64,000 bases of DNA from Halorussus caseinilyticus (GTDB lineage Archaea > Halobacteriota > Halobacteria > Halobacteriales > Haladaptataceae). This document shows positions 1 to 8,261 of the stretch, in pieces. A model generated the notes under the pieces. The model saw only the letters and a list, made by a program, of their open reading frames with translations. It was not told where the DNA came from and ran no database searches. The translations under genes were made by a program, and so were the position numbers. The stretch covers positions 1,984,001-2,048,000 of the forward strand of contig NZ_CP119809.1 of NCBI RefSeq assembly GCF_029338395.1. The letters run 5' to 3'. The first letter of the stretch is position 1. The number at the start of each line of letters is the position of its first letter.

Positions 1-534
1 GGTCACGGACCGAGGGTCCTCGCGGTCGGTCTTGGCGAACAGGACGACGACGCCCGCGCGCTGGCCGTTGGTTATCCACTGCTTCTTGCCGTCGATGACG
101 TACTCGTCGCCCTCCCTGCGCGCCTCGGTGGTCATCTCGGCGGGGTTCGACCCGGCCTGCGGTTCCGAGAGCGCGAACGCTCCCACGGGGCGGCCCTCGG
201 TCATGTCCGGAAGCCACCGCTCTTTCTGGTCCTCGTCGCCGAACTCCGCGATGCAGGAGGTGGCGAGGCTGTGGACCGAGAGGGCAGTCGCCACCGAGAG
301 CATCCCGTAGGCGACTTCCTCGTTGACCAGACTGTAGGTGAGTCGGTCCACGTCGAGTCCGCCGTACTCCTCGGGGACGGTCATGCCGGTGACTTCGAGG
401 TCGGCGAGTCCATCCCACACTTCCTCGGGGAACGTCTGGTCTTCGTCGCACTCGGCCGCGGTCGGGCGTATCTCCTCGACTGCGAACTCCCGTACCACGT
501 CGCGGATGGCCCGTTGCTCGTCGGAGAGGTTCAT
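1..534 (-). CDS. acyl-CoA dehydrogenase, N-terminal part (runs off the window)
   Basis: This is the first 178 residues of an FAD-dependent acyl-CoA dehydrogenase, which oxidises acyl-CoA to enoyl-CoA in fatty- or branched-acid breakdown in the cytoplasm. The N-terminal helical domain is followed by PEEYGG near residue 55 and the flavin-site motif FALSEPQAGSNPAEM near residues 120-134, then the mid-domain strand KKQWITNG near 150. The catalytic base lies in the missing C-terminal half, so the substrate class cannot be judged. The start is the ATG at 534, just after the short MNLSDEQRAIRD helix start typical of the family. The gene is divergent from nothing in view; the histidine kinase lies upstream on the same strand. 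Confidence 0.93.
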   Translation of the reverse strand, partial: MNLSDEQRAIRDVVREFAVEEIRPTAAECDEDQTFPEEVWDGLADLEVTGMTVPEEYGGLDVDRLTYSLVNEEVAYGMLSVATALSVHSLATSCIAEFGDEDQKERWLPDMTEGRPVGAFALSEPQAGSNPAEMTTEARREGDEYVIDGKKQWITNGQRAGVVVLFAKTDREDPRSVT

Positions 535-605
535 ATCTGACGTGTCGGGGAGTGCGTGGAAAAAGTTGCCTGTTCTCGGCGGGGGTCCCGAACGCTACTC
601 GTCGG

Positions 606-3600
606 TCACCCCTCGGGGGACGGAACGACGTTCCGGAACTCGAAGCGCGCCCCGCCGCCGTCGCTCTCGACGACCCGGTACGACCAGTCGTACACCTCGG
701 CGAGTTCGCCGACGAACGCCAGTCCGAGTCCGGTTCCTCCCTCGCTGGCCGCGGTGGTGAATCCCGCCTCGAACACGGCGTTCCGGTCGTCCGCCGGGAT
801 ACCGCACCCGTCGTCTGCCACGTAGAACCCGCCCGGTAGCTCTCCAACTCGGACGGCCACGTCGCAACCGCCGTGTTGGACCGCGTTCTCGAACAGGTTC
901 CGGAAGAGGTGGCGGACGTACGTCTCGTCGGCTTCCACGACCGCATCGACTTCGACTTCGAGTCTCGCGTCGGGCGCGTCCACGCCCCCCCACGCGTCCC
1001 GCGCGACGGCCGAAAGGGAGAGCGAACTGTTCTCGCCGACCGCCTCCCGGCCCCGCGTCAGAATCAGCATCACGTCTATCATGTTCTCGATGCGGTCGAA
1101 CGCCTCCGTGACGTAGCCGACCGCCTCCGGGTCCGACTCGTCGGAGAGTTGCTGAGCGTAAATCTGGCCGATGGTGACGGGGTTGCGGAGTTCGTGGGCG
1201 AGCATGCTGGCGAAGCTTTCGAGTCGCTCGTTCGACTCTTCGAGTTTCGCGACGGTCTCTTCGAGTTTCTGCTCGCGGTCGACCTGTTCGGTGATGTCCT
1301 GCGTGAAACTCAGTCCGCCGAAGATGTCGCCGCTCGCGTCTCGGAGCGGTGCCGCCCACAACTGCCACGTTCGGCCGCCGAAGTCGATGGTGATGCTATC
1401 GGTCTCGCCGTCCTCGACTGCGCCCCCGAACAGGGATTCGAGTTCCGCCGCGGTGTCCGGAGGGAACACCTCGCTCACGGTGTTGCCTTCGAGCGCCTCC
1501 CTGCCGGGAAGTCCGTTACCCAGCGCGGCACCCTGCGTCAGCGTGTACCGGAGGTCCGTGTCGTACGCGCCGACCGCACCGTTCGGGAAGTTCTCGGCGA
1601 GAGTTCGGTAGCGGCGCTCGGACTCTTCGAGTTGGCGCTGGTACTCCCGGCGGTCGGTGATGTCCGTTATCGTGGCGACGGCGCGCGTGACCTCGCCGGT
1701 CGAGTCCCGGACCGGCATCCCGTGAACCATGACGGTCCGGCGCTCCCCGCTGGCCGTCTCGATTTCGTAGATGTCCGGCTCTGTGACCTCCTCGCCGTCG
1801 AGGACGCGCGCGAGGGTCCACTCTTCGGGACCGACGGGTTCGCCGGTGTCGGCCCACCACCCGCGAAACCGGTCGTAGTCGGTGACGCTCTCGGCGTCGA
1901 ACAACTCTTCGCCCCAGATGTCCCTCGCGGCTTCGTTGGCTTCCACGAGTCGGCCGTCGCGGTCCGCGACCAGAACGCCGACAGGGAGGACCTCGAAGAG
2001 GGTTTCGAGTTGCTTTCTGTGTTCTTCGAGTTCCCGCTCGGCCCGCTTTCGTTCGGTGATGTCGGCCAGCGCACCGGGGAACTTGACGGGGTTCCCGTCC
2101 TCGTCGCACTCGACGTGTCCGCGGGCCACGACCCACCGTAACTCGCCGTCGTCGTTCCAGACGCGGTACTCCTCGGTGTACTCGCCGCCGGAGTCGACGG
2201 CCTCCGCTATCTTCCGCTCGACTCGCTCGCGGTCGTCCTCGTGGACTGCCGAGACGAACCGGTCTAGCGAGACGCCATCGCGGGCCGCTTCGGGGGACAC
2301 GCCGAACACCTGCGCGAACGAGGCACCCGTGACGAACTCGTCTTCTCGAATGTGCCACTCCCACGTCCCGACCGCTCCGGCCTCGGTCGCGGCCTCCAGT
2401 TGCGACTTGGCGTCGCGGAGGTACTGCTCGTGTTCTTTGCGCTCGGTGATGTCTTGGGCCATGGTCATCCCGGCGAACACGTCTCCGCGTTCGTCGGTGA
2501 TGGGAACCGCGTGGACCAGCCAATCTCGTCCCGCGTACTCCACTTCGACCGACCGCTGTTCGCCGTCTAACGTTGCTTCGAACGCGGGTTCGAGCGTGTC
2601 GGCGGCCTCGTCGCCCCACACCTCGCGGAACGACTTCCCTTCCACGTCCTCCGGTTCGACGGGGAACTCGTCGAACGCTTGGCCCGCCGCGAGCGTGTAC
2701 TCCAAGTCGTGGTCGAACAGCGTCACGATGCCGTTCGGGAAGTTCTCGGCGAGAGTCCGGTAGCGGCGCTCGCTCTCTTCGAGTTTCCGCTGGTTCTCCC
2801 GATGGTCGGTGACGTTCTGGGACATCCCGAGCGCCGCGAAGACTTCGCCGCCGTCGTCCCGGACCGGGACGAAGTGAATCTGAAACACGTCGTCGCCGAC
2901 CTCGGTCTCGAACGAACTCCGCTCGCCGTCGAGTGCGGACTCGTAGCGCGGCACGAGTTCGTCGGCCAACTCCGTCGGGAGGGCGTCGCGGACGCGCTCG
3001 GCTTCCAACCCCTCGACCGTGGCGTCGTCTACGATGGGTTCGCCGCCGAAGGTGACGTACCGGAGGTCCTCGTCCACCAGCGCCACGGCACCGTTCGGGA
3101 AGTTCTCCACGAGCGTCCGGTAGCGATGCTCGCTCTCTTCGAGTGCGCGCTCGCGGCGCTTGCGCTCGGTCACGTCCTGAAAGTACACCGACAGCCCCGT
3201 CTCGGAGGGGTAGGCGCGGACTTCGTACCATAGTTCGCCCGGTTCGGGGTGATGGAACTCGAAGGAAGTCGGCTCTTGGGTCTCCATCGCGGTCCGGTAC
3301 TGCTCGCCGAGTTTCGAGTCGGCGGCCCACTCGAACACCTCCCAGAAGCACTCGCCGACGAGTCCCTCGCCACGGGAGTCGATTAGCTCCTCGGCGCGGT
3401 CGTTGACGTGAGTGAACCGCCACTCGGAGTCAAGCGCGTAGAAGGCGTCGGTGACGCGTCCGAACACCTCGCTGAGTTCGCTCTCCAGTTCGCGCTCGCG
3501 GCGCTTGATGTCGGTCACGTCCTCGCCGGTCGTCACCACTCGGTCGATTTCGCCGTCGCCGGTCAGGATTGGTTCGGCGTTGACCGACAGCCATCGGCGT

Positions 3601-4334
3601 TCGCCGCCGGGGTGTTCGACCTGTAACACCCGGTCGTAGACGGGTTCGCCCGTCTCCAGCGCCCGCGCGAAGGGGTGTTCCTCGACCGGAACCGGCCGAC
3701 CCCGTTCGTCGTAGGTGGGTCTGTCGGAGGCCGAGTAGGTCTCTCGCTCGCTCTCGGAGACGCCGAGTATCTCTCTGGCCCGTTCGTTCGTCCGCGTGAC
3801 CGTCCCGTCGGCGTCGATGACGACGACGCCGACGGGACTCGATTCGAGGATTTCGTCGGTCAGGTCGCGGGCGCGTTCGAGTTGTCGCTCGCGCTCGCCG
3901 AGTTCCCGTTCGGTCCGCTTGCGTTCGGAAACGTCGCGCAGTACTCCGACCGTCCCCCGAAACGAGTCGTCCTCCACGAGGAGGTTCAACCGCAGTTCGC
4001 AGGGAACCCGCTCGCCGTCGGCGGTCTGGACGGGGAACTCGAACGTACTCAGCCGGTCGCCGCCGCTTCCGAGACGCCGCTCTATCTCGCGTTCGATGGT
4101 GGTACAGTCGTCGGCGTCGAGAAGGACCGAGACGTGTTCGCCGACCAGTTCGTCGCGCCGGTAGCCCGACAACTCGACGAGGACCTCGTTGACGGCGACG
4201 AACCGCCCGTCGGCGTCGAGACGGTAGATGCCGTCGTCTACCGCGTTCAGAAGAGTCCGGTAGTGCTGAAGCGCCTCCGTCTCGTCGGCGTCTCCCCAGA
4301 AGTCGGCGTCGGAGGCCTCTGCCCGCTCGCTCAT
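606..4334 (-). CDS. multi-PAS sensor histidine kinase (eight PAS domains, soluble)
   Basis: A 1242-residue sensor kinase. I count eight PAS/PAC modules, starting near residues 24, 150, 285, 405, 525, 645, 775 and 910. They are followed by a HisKA dimerisation helix with the phospho-acceptor in LAHELRNPV near residue 1045 and a HATPase domain with ENAVQHG, DDGCGIP and GGTGLGLAF. No transmembrane segment is visible, so it should sense cytoplasmic cues such as redox, light or small ligands. No receiver domain or response regulator lies next to it. PAS modules 4, 5 and 8 begin with the same RYRTL(A/V)ENFPNG block, pointing to internal duplication. I chose the ATG at 4334; an in-frame ATG at 4370 would add 12 residues, but these lack the acidic bias of the rest. 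Confidence 0.93.
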   Translation of the reverse strand: MSERAEASDADFWGDADETEALQHYRTLLNAVDDGIYRLDADGRFVAVNEVLVELSGYRRDELVGEHVSVLLDADDCTTIEREIERRLGSGGDRLSTFEFPVQTADGERVPCELRLNLLVEDDSFRGTVGVLRDVSERKRTERELGERERQLERARDLTDEILESSPVGVVVIDADGTVTRTNERAREILGVSESERETYSASDRPTYDERGRPVPVEEHPFARALETGEPVYDRVLQVEHPGGERRWLSVNAEPILTGDGEIDRVVTTGEDVTDIKRRERELESELSEVFGRVTDAFYALDSEWRFTHVNDRAEELIDSRGEGLVGECFWEVFEWAADSKLGEQYRTAMETQEPTSFEFHHPEPGELWYEVRAYPSETGLSVYFQDVTERKRRERALEESEHRYRTLVENFPNGAVALVDEDLRYVTFGGEPIVDDATVEGLEAERVRDALPTELADELVPRYESALDGERSSFETEVGDDVFQIHFVPVRDDGGEVFAALGMSQNVTDHRENQRKLEESERRYRTLAENFPNGIVTLFDHDLEYTLAAGQAFDEFPVEPEDVEGKSFREVWGDEAADTLEPAFEATLDGEQRSVEVEYAGRDWLVHAVPITDERGDVFAGMTMAQDITERKEHEQYLRDAKSQLEAATEAGAVGTWEWHIREDEFVTGASFAQVFGVSPEAARDGVSLDRFVSAVHEDDRERVERKIAEAVDSGGEYTEEYRVWNDDGELRWVVARGHVECDEDGNPVKFPGALADITERKRAERELEEHRKQLETLFEVLPVGVLVADRDGRLVEANEAARDIWGEELFDAESVTDYDRFRGWWADTGEPVGPEEWTLARVLDGEEVTEPDIYEIETASGERRTVMVHGMPVRDSTGEVTRAVATITDITDRREYQRQLEESERRYRTLAENFPNGAVGAYDTDLRYTLTQGAALGNGLPGREALEGNTVSEVFPPDTAAELESLFGGAVEDGETDSITIDFGGRTWQLWAAPLRDASGDIFGGLSFTQDITEQVDREQKLEETVAKLEESNERLESFASMLAHELRNPVTIGQIYAQQLSDESDPEAVGYVTEAFDRIENMIDVMLILTRGREAVGENSSLSLSAVARDAWGGVDAPDARLEVEVDAVVEADETYVRHLFRNLFENAVQHGGCDVAVRVGELPGGFYVADDGCGIPADDRNAVFEAGFTTAASEGGTGLGLAFVGELAEVYDWSYRVVESDGGGARFEFRNVVPSPEG

Positions 4335-4628
4335 AAGACTGATAGTGAATCTAGTGGAATAAGTCTTCATGTGGTCACGGTTTTTACGGGACGGCGGGGT
4401 CGTTCTCTTCCAGAGGTACGAGGCGGCCCGAGGACCCTCGGACCGGAACGTGGCGACGAGCGCGACCGGGAAGCCGCGTCGTCCCCGACGACTCGGCGGA
4501 CGGCCGGCGTCTGTCGGGTCTGCGCGAGCGAAGCGAGCGCAGACGCCGCCCATACCGCGGTTGACGGCTATTCCCACCTTTCTTTAGACAAATAAGATAA
4601 TTCTAAAAGCAATCTATAGTTGTCTTTC
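4335..4628. other. intergenic stretch upstream of the histidine kinase
   Basis: A 294-bp stretch between the kinase start and the stop of the alanyl-tRNA editing gene. It has an imperfect hairpin around 4513-4540 (GTCTGCGC/GCGCAGAC arms) and an AT-rich tail at 4575-4620 that may terminate or insulate the two minus-strand genes. I see no gene in it. Confidence 0.5.
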
Positions 4629-5822
4629 TCACTTGCGGAGGAAGGCGACGACTTCCTCCGGACTCGCGTCCAACCCGCCGCCCTGCGCGAACGTCGGACT
4701 GCCGCCGCCACCGCCGCCGAAGGCGTCGGTCACGTCGTCAACCACGTCGCCCGCGTCCGGACTCCCGCCGGTCGCGGCAACCACGAACGTCGCGCCGTCC
4801 TCGCCCGAGAGGACCACCGCGTCGGCCGCGTCACCGGCGAGTTCGCGGGCGCGGTCCGCGACTTCGTTCGGGCCGAACCCCGACACCGTGCCGACTAGCC
4901 ACTCGCCGCCGTCGCGTTCGAGGGGGTCCTCGCGGAGTTCGGCGAGTCGCGCGTTCAGGACTTCCTCTTTCGCGTCGTTCAGGTCGGCCTCCAGCGTCTC
5001 GACCTGCTCGCTGACTCGCTGGGCGGCCTCGGGGAGTTCCGAGACGCCCACGTCGAGGGTCGTGGCGGCCTCCCGCGCGGCGCGCACGTCCGCGGCGCGC
5101 CGCCGGATGGCCGTCGGCCCGACGGCGAACTCCACGCGGGTCAGGCCCTCGCCGGGGTTCGACCGGCCGAGGACCGTGACGGGACCGATTTCGCTCGTGT
5201 TCGAGACGTGGGTGCCCCCGCAGGCCGCCCAGTCCCAGTCGGCGACGGTGACGACGCGCACGGCGTCCGACTCGCTCATCACGCCCTCCTCGGTTTTGGT
5301 GTTGAACGCGACTTCCTCGCGCTCTCGGGCCTCCGCTTCGGGCACCTCCTCCCACGACACGTCCAGCGAGTCCCACACCGCGCGGTTGGTCAGGCGCTCC
5401 AGTTCCGCCAGCGTCTCGTCGGTGATGTCGGTCGCGGTGGTGAAGTCCACCCGGACCTTCCGCTCGCCGATGTCGAACCCGCCGTAGCCCAACTCGTCCA
5501 GAATCTTGCGGCCCGCGCCGTAGAGAACGTGGCTGGCGGAGTGGGCGCGCATGCAGTAGGTCCGGAAGTCGTCGTCGATTTCGGCCGTGACGCTCTCGCC
5601 CGCCGCGAAGTCCGGTTCGGCCGCGAGGTGGTGGACGGTCCGGCCGTCGCGCTTCTGTACGTTCTCGACCGTGACGCCGCCGAGGGTGCCCCGGTCGGCG
5701 GGTTGGCCGCCGCTCTCGGCGTAGAAGTACGTCTCGTCCAACACGACCGCTCGGCCGTCCACGTCCGCTACGGTCGCCTCGAAGCGCCGCACGTCGGGGG
5801 ACTGTGCCGCGAGTTGACTCAT
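4629..5822 (-). CDS. alaX: alanyl-tRNA editing protein, AlaX-L type (DHHA1 C-terminus)
   Basis: A 397-residue free-standing relative of the editing half of alanyl-tRNA synthetase. It should hydrolyse Ser-tRNA(Ala) or Gly-tRNA(Ala) in trans. The N-terminal barrel has ESGGQPADRGTL near residue 36. The zinc-binding core has HSASH near 91 and the second half-site CGGTHV near 200. The C-terminal DHHA1 domain ends with the Gly-rich GGGGGSPTFAQGGG near 375. The catalytic aminoacylation domain of AlaRS is absent and the length matches AlaX-L proteins. The ATG at 5822 gives a start directly at the conserved editing fold. It is monocistronic or loosely linked with the membrane protein upstream. Confidence 0.9.
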   Translation of the reverse strand: MSQLAAQSPDVRRFEATVADVDGRAVVLDETYFYAESGGQPADRGTLGGVTVENVQKRDGRTVHHLAAEPDFAAGESVTAEIDDDFRTYCMRAHSASHVLYGAGRKILDELGYGGFDIGERKVRVDFTTATDITDETLAELERLTNRAVWDSLDVSWEEVPEAEAREREEVAFNTKTEEGVMSESDAVRVVTVADWDWAACGGTHVSNTSEIGPVTVLGRSNPGEGLTRVEFAVGPTAIRRRAADVRAAREAATTLDVGVSELPEAAQRVSEQVETLEADLNDAKEEVLNARLAELREDPLERDGGEWLVGTVSGFGPNEVADRARELAGDAADAVVLSGEDGATFVVAATGGSPDAGDVVDDVTDAFGGGGGGSPTFAQGGGLDASPEEVVAFLRK

Positions 5823-5908
5823 ATCGTGTCGGAAGACGGCGGGCGGACTAAAAGCTCACGTTGGCGGGGATGCTGACGCGCCGATGGACTGCCGACTCGT
5901 CTCGAACC

Positions 5909-6367
5909 TCATCCGCAGTCGGCCGCGGAGTCGCCCGCGAGCAGGTCGGCCTGCGCTCGCGCCTTGAGGTAGTCGATAGCGGCTATCGCACCCGGTCCCG
6001 ACAGCAGGAACCCGGCCAACAGCGCCCGGTCGCGCGGGCCGAGTTCGACCCCGAGCGCGGCCATGGCGACGACGAACACCGCCGCGGTCCCGGCCACGCC
6101 GCCGACGCGCCTGCTCGCGCGCCCGAAGTCGAACCCCTTCGCTGGCCGCCACACGAGGTTCTCGGCCGCGACTGCGAGTCCGACGCCCTCCGCAATCCCG
6201 ACGAGCGCGTAGGCCCCCGCGGGGTAGGCGGGAAGCGGGTCGGGGAGCGCGACGACGACCAGCACTGCGACGACCCCGAGGACGCCCGCGGCGCGACTCC
6301 GAATCGCACCGAGGAGTCGGGCCGCCAGCGAGGACTCCTCGCGGAGCGAGTCGCTGAGTTGATACAT
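5909..6367 (-). CDS. small integral membrane protein, unknown function
   Basis: A 152-residue protein whose hydrophobic runs suggest about four membrane spans: AAGVLGVVAVLVVVALP near residue 25, GAYALVGIAEGVGLAVAA near 50, GTAAVFVVAMAALGVELG near 90 and LLAGFLLSGPGAIAAIDYL near 118. The N-terminus (MYQLSDSLREESS) and the C-terminus (KARAQADLLAGDS) are charged. I do not recognise a named family. The ATG at 6367 is preferred because the longer frame upstream is Arg/Pro-rich, unlike real coding sequence here. It lies just downstream of the repeat-rich region at 6.47-6.80 kb. Confidence 0.7.
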   Translation of the reverse strand: MYQLSDSLREESSLAARLLGAIRSRAAGVLGVVAVLVVVALPDPLPAYPAGAYALVGIAEGVGLAVAAENLVWRPAKGFDFGRASRRVGGVAGTAAVFVVAMAALGVELGPRDRALLAGFLLSGPGAIAAIDYLKARAQADLLAGDSAADCG

Positions 6368-6500
6368 GTCCGTGGTATCGGCGATGGGCGTTATCAATCT
6401 TCTCGCGGGGAACCGGGACCGCGGGGCGCGAATCCTCCCAGTCCACGGGACGCACGAGGTCCCACAGTCCACGGGATGCGCGAATCTTCACAATCCACGG

Positions 6501-6612
6501 GATGCGCCGCGTCTGCGCTCGCGCTCGCGGTTCCGCGCGAGCGCAGACGCACGCGGGGAGGTTCGGGGCGCGGTGCTGTGCGGTGGCGGTTGCGGTGCGG
6601 TGCTGTGCGGTC
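6501..6612 (+). repeat. diverged copy of the 47.2/53.2-kb repeat family
   Basis: Shares with the 218-bp repeats at 47208-47425 and 53160-53377 the opening GATGCGCCGCGTCTGCGC, a long hairpin (15-bp perfect arms at 6509-6523 and 6536-6550), the ACGCGGGGAGG linker and the GGTGCTGTGCGG tail. It lacks the distal half seen in those copies. The preceding phrase CTTCACAATCCAC (6486-6498) also precedes the different element at 60.8 kb. Confidence 0.8.
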
Positions 6613-6646
6613 TTGATGGGTTCAAGACTGAAGCTAGCGTCTCGCA

Positions 6647-6722
6647 GATTCCCACAGACCTCTCGCCGATTCCCACAGACCTCTCGCCGATTCCCACAGA
6701 CCTCTCGCCGATTCCCACAGAC
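6647..6722. repeat. 21-bp tandem repeat, about 3.6 units
   Basis: Unit GATTCCCACAGACCTCTCGCC occurs at 6647-6667, 6668-6688 and 6689-6709, then partially at 6710-6722. Two diverged half-units (CCAGAGACCTCTC) follow at about 6729 and 6761. The units abut without spacers, so this is a simple tandem repeat. Confidence 0.95.
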
Positions 6723-6839
6723 GTTGCCAGAGACCTCTCGCCGGTTCTCGCGGTCGTCGCCAGAGACCTCTCACCGACTCACCGACGACAGTCCGGCGAA
6801 AACTCCGAAAAATACCCGCGAAGGCGAGACAGAACTCGC

Positions 6840-8171
6840 TCAGGCCACGTCTTCGACCGCCGCGCGGAACAGGTCGAAGCCGAGTTCGATTTCGCGCGCG
6901 GTCACGTCGAGCGGCGGCAGGAGGCGCAGGGTCTTGTAGCCGCATCCGAGGGTGAGCAGGCCGCGCTTCAGGGCGGCCTTCACGACCGCTTCGCGGCGTT
7001 CCTTCGTGTCGAACTCCACCGCGAGCATCAGGCCGCGACCCCGCACGTCCACGACGTTCGGGAGGTCGGCGTCTTCGAGGAGTTCGGTCATCTGACGGCC
7101 GCGCTCCGCGACGTTCTCCAGCAGGTCGTACTCGTGGATGGCGTCGATGGTGAACACGCCCTGCATCGAGTCCACGATTTTGCCCGCGCCCCACGTAGAG
7201 GAGAGGCGGGCCTTCTCCTTGGGGAACATCTCGGAGTTGGCGACGGTCGCACCCGCGCGAAGCCCCTTCGCCGAGGTAATCACGTCGGGTTCGAGGTCGA
7301 GGTGGTCCACGCCCCACATCTCGCCGGTCCGTCCCATCCCGGCCTGAATCTCGTCGCTAATGACGTTCACGTCGAACCGCTCTCGAATCTCGGCGAGGTC
7401 GGCGACGAACTCGCCGTGGGGCGTCCGGTAGCCACCCTCGCCCTGCACGGGTTCGAGGATGATGTAGGCCACCTCGTCGGGGTCGATGACGCCCTGTTCG
7501 GGGTCGAGTTTGTCCGCGACGACGTTGCCACCGGGTCCGTCGGTCAGCCACTTCGTCCGGTAGGCTTCCTCCGTCGAGGGGTAGGGAACCGAGACCACGC
7601 CGCCGACTTCGGGGTAGCCCTTCCGGTGGTTGACCTTCGAGCGATTGAGGCTGAGCGCGCCGAGCGTCCGGCCGTGGAACGCGCCGTCGAAGGTGAACGC
7701 GCGGTGGCCGCCCTGCGCGTAGCAGATTTTGATGGCGTTCTCGACGGCCTCCGCGCCCGAGTTAGACAGGAACACGGTGTCCATGTCGTAGTGGCTGGTG
7801 AGGTCGGTCAGGCGGTCCATGAGTTGGGTCGGACCCGGCAGTTCGGGTTCCTCGGGCGGCCAGCCACCCGCGGCGTAGAAGTCCTGCCCCGCGATTTTGG
7901 TCGGGTCCACGAGGTCGAACTCCTCGAACTTCTCCATAATCTTCGGATTGTTGTACCCGAGCGGCGCGGCGGCGACGTGGCTGGTGAAGTCCATCAGGAC
8001 GTTGCCGTCCACGTCGGTACAGAAGGGACCCGCCGCCTCCTCGGTGAAGTCCCACACGAAGTCGTAGACGTAGGTACTCGGTGCGGAGAACTGGTGGTGG
8101 TAGTCGGCCCACTCTTGGGCACGCTCTCCGGGCATGCCATCGACCGCTGGCTCTACGGTATCTCGGTCCAT
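6840..8171 (-). CDS. class III PLP aminotransferase (GabT/acetylornithine-type)
   Basis: A 443-residue PLP-dependent aminotransferase of class III. Visible landmarks are SNSGAEAVENAIK near residue 125 (phosphate-binding loop), GAFHGRTLGALSL near 155, ISDEIQAGMGRTG near 270 (pyridine-nitrogen Asp) and TSAKGLRAGATV near 300 with the Schiff-base Lys. The family includes 4-aminobutyrate, acetylornithine and other omega-amino transaminases. The sequence alone does not settle the substrate and no biosynthetic neighbours help. The ATG at 8171 gives MDRDTVEPAVDG; a longer in-frame start is possible but adds a non-acidic stretch. Confidence 0.92.
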   Translation of the reverse strand: MDRDTVEPAVDGMPGERAQEWADYHHQFSAPSTYVYDFVWDFTEEAAGPFCTDVDGNVLMDFTSHVAAAPLGYNNPKIMEKFEEFDLVDPTKIAGQDFYAAGGWPPEEPELPGPTQLMDRLTDLTSHYDMDTVFLSNSGAEAVENAIKICYAQGGHRAFTFDGAFHGRTLGALSLNRSKVNHRKGYPEVGGVVSVPYPSTEEAYRTKWLTDGPGGNVVADKLDPEQGVIDPDEVAYIILEPVQGEGGYRTPHGEFVADLAEIRERFDVNVISDEIQAGMGRTGEMWGVDHLDLEPDVITSAKGLRAGATVANSEMFPKEKARLSSTWGAGKIVDSMQGVFTIDAIHEYDLLENVAERGRQMTELLEDADLPNVVDVRGRGLMLAVEFDTKERREAVVKAALKRGLLTLGCGYKTLRLLPPLDVTAREIELGFDLFRAAVEDVA

Positions 8172-8261
8172 GACACGGGGTATGGAGAGGCACCCTTTAA
8201 TTGAATTGGTTTGTTGCGCTTCGGGCAATACTTGCAACAGTTTCGACTCTCGCCGTCGAAC

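Larger units (their letters stand above)
6368..6839. other. repeat-rich intergenic region
   Basis: A 472-bp non-coding stretch. It holds three near-copies of a CACRRTCCACGGGAYGC phrase at 6440-6505, the degenerate copy of the 218-bp repeat family at 6501-6612, and the 21-bp tandem repeats at 6647-6722. No credible gene is present: frames here are Arg/Ser-rich by-products of the repeats. Confidence 0.6.

Noticed and set aside
3675..4595. Long open frame opposite the histidine kinase
   Set aside because: High-GC coding strands leave the antisense third-position frame open. Composition is non-acidic and it mirrors the kinase codons.
6647..6722. Possible CRISPR array
   Set aside because: Units of 21 bp abut with no spacers, and no cas genes are present.
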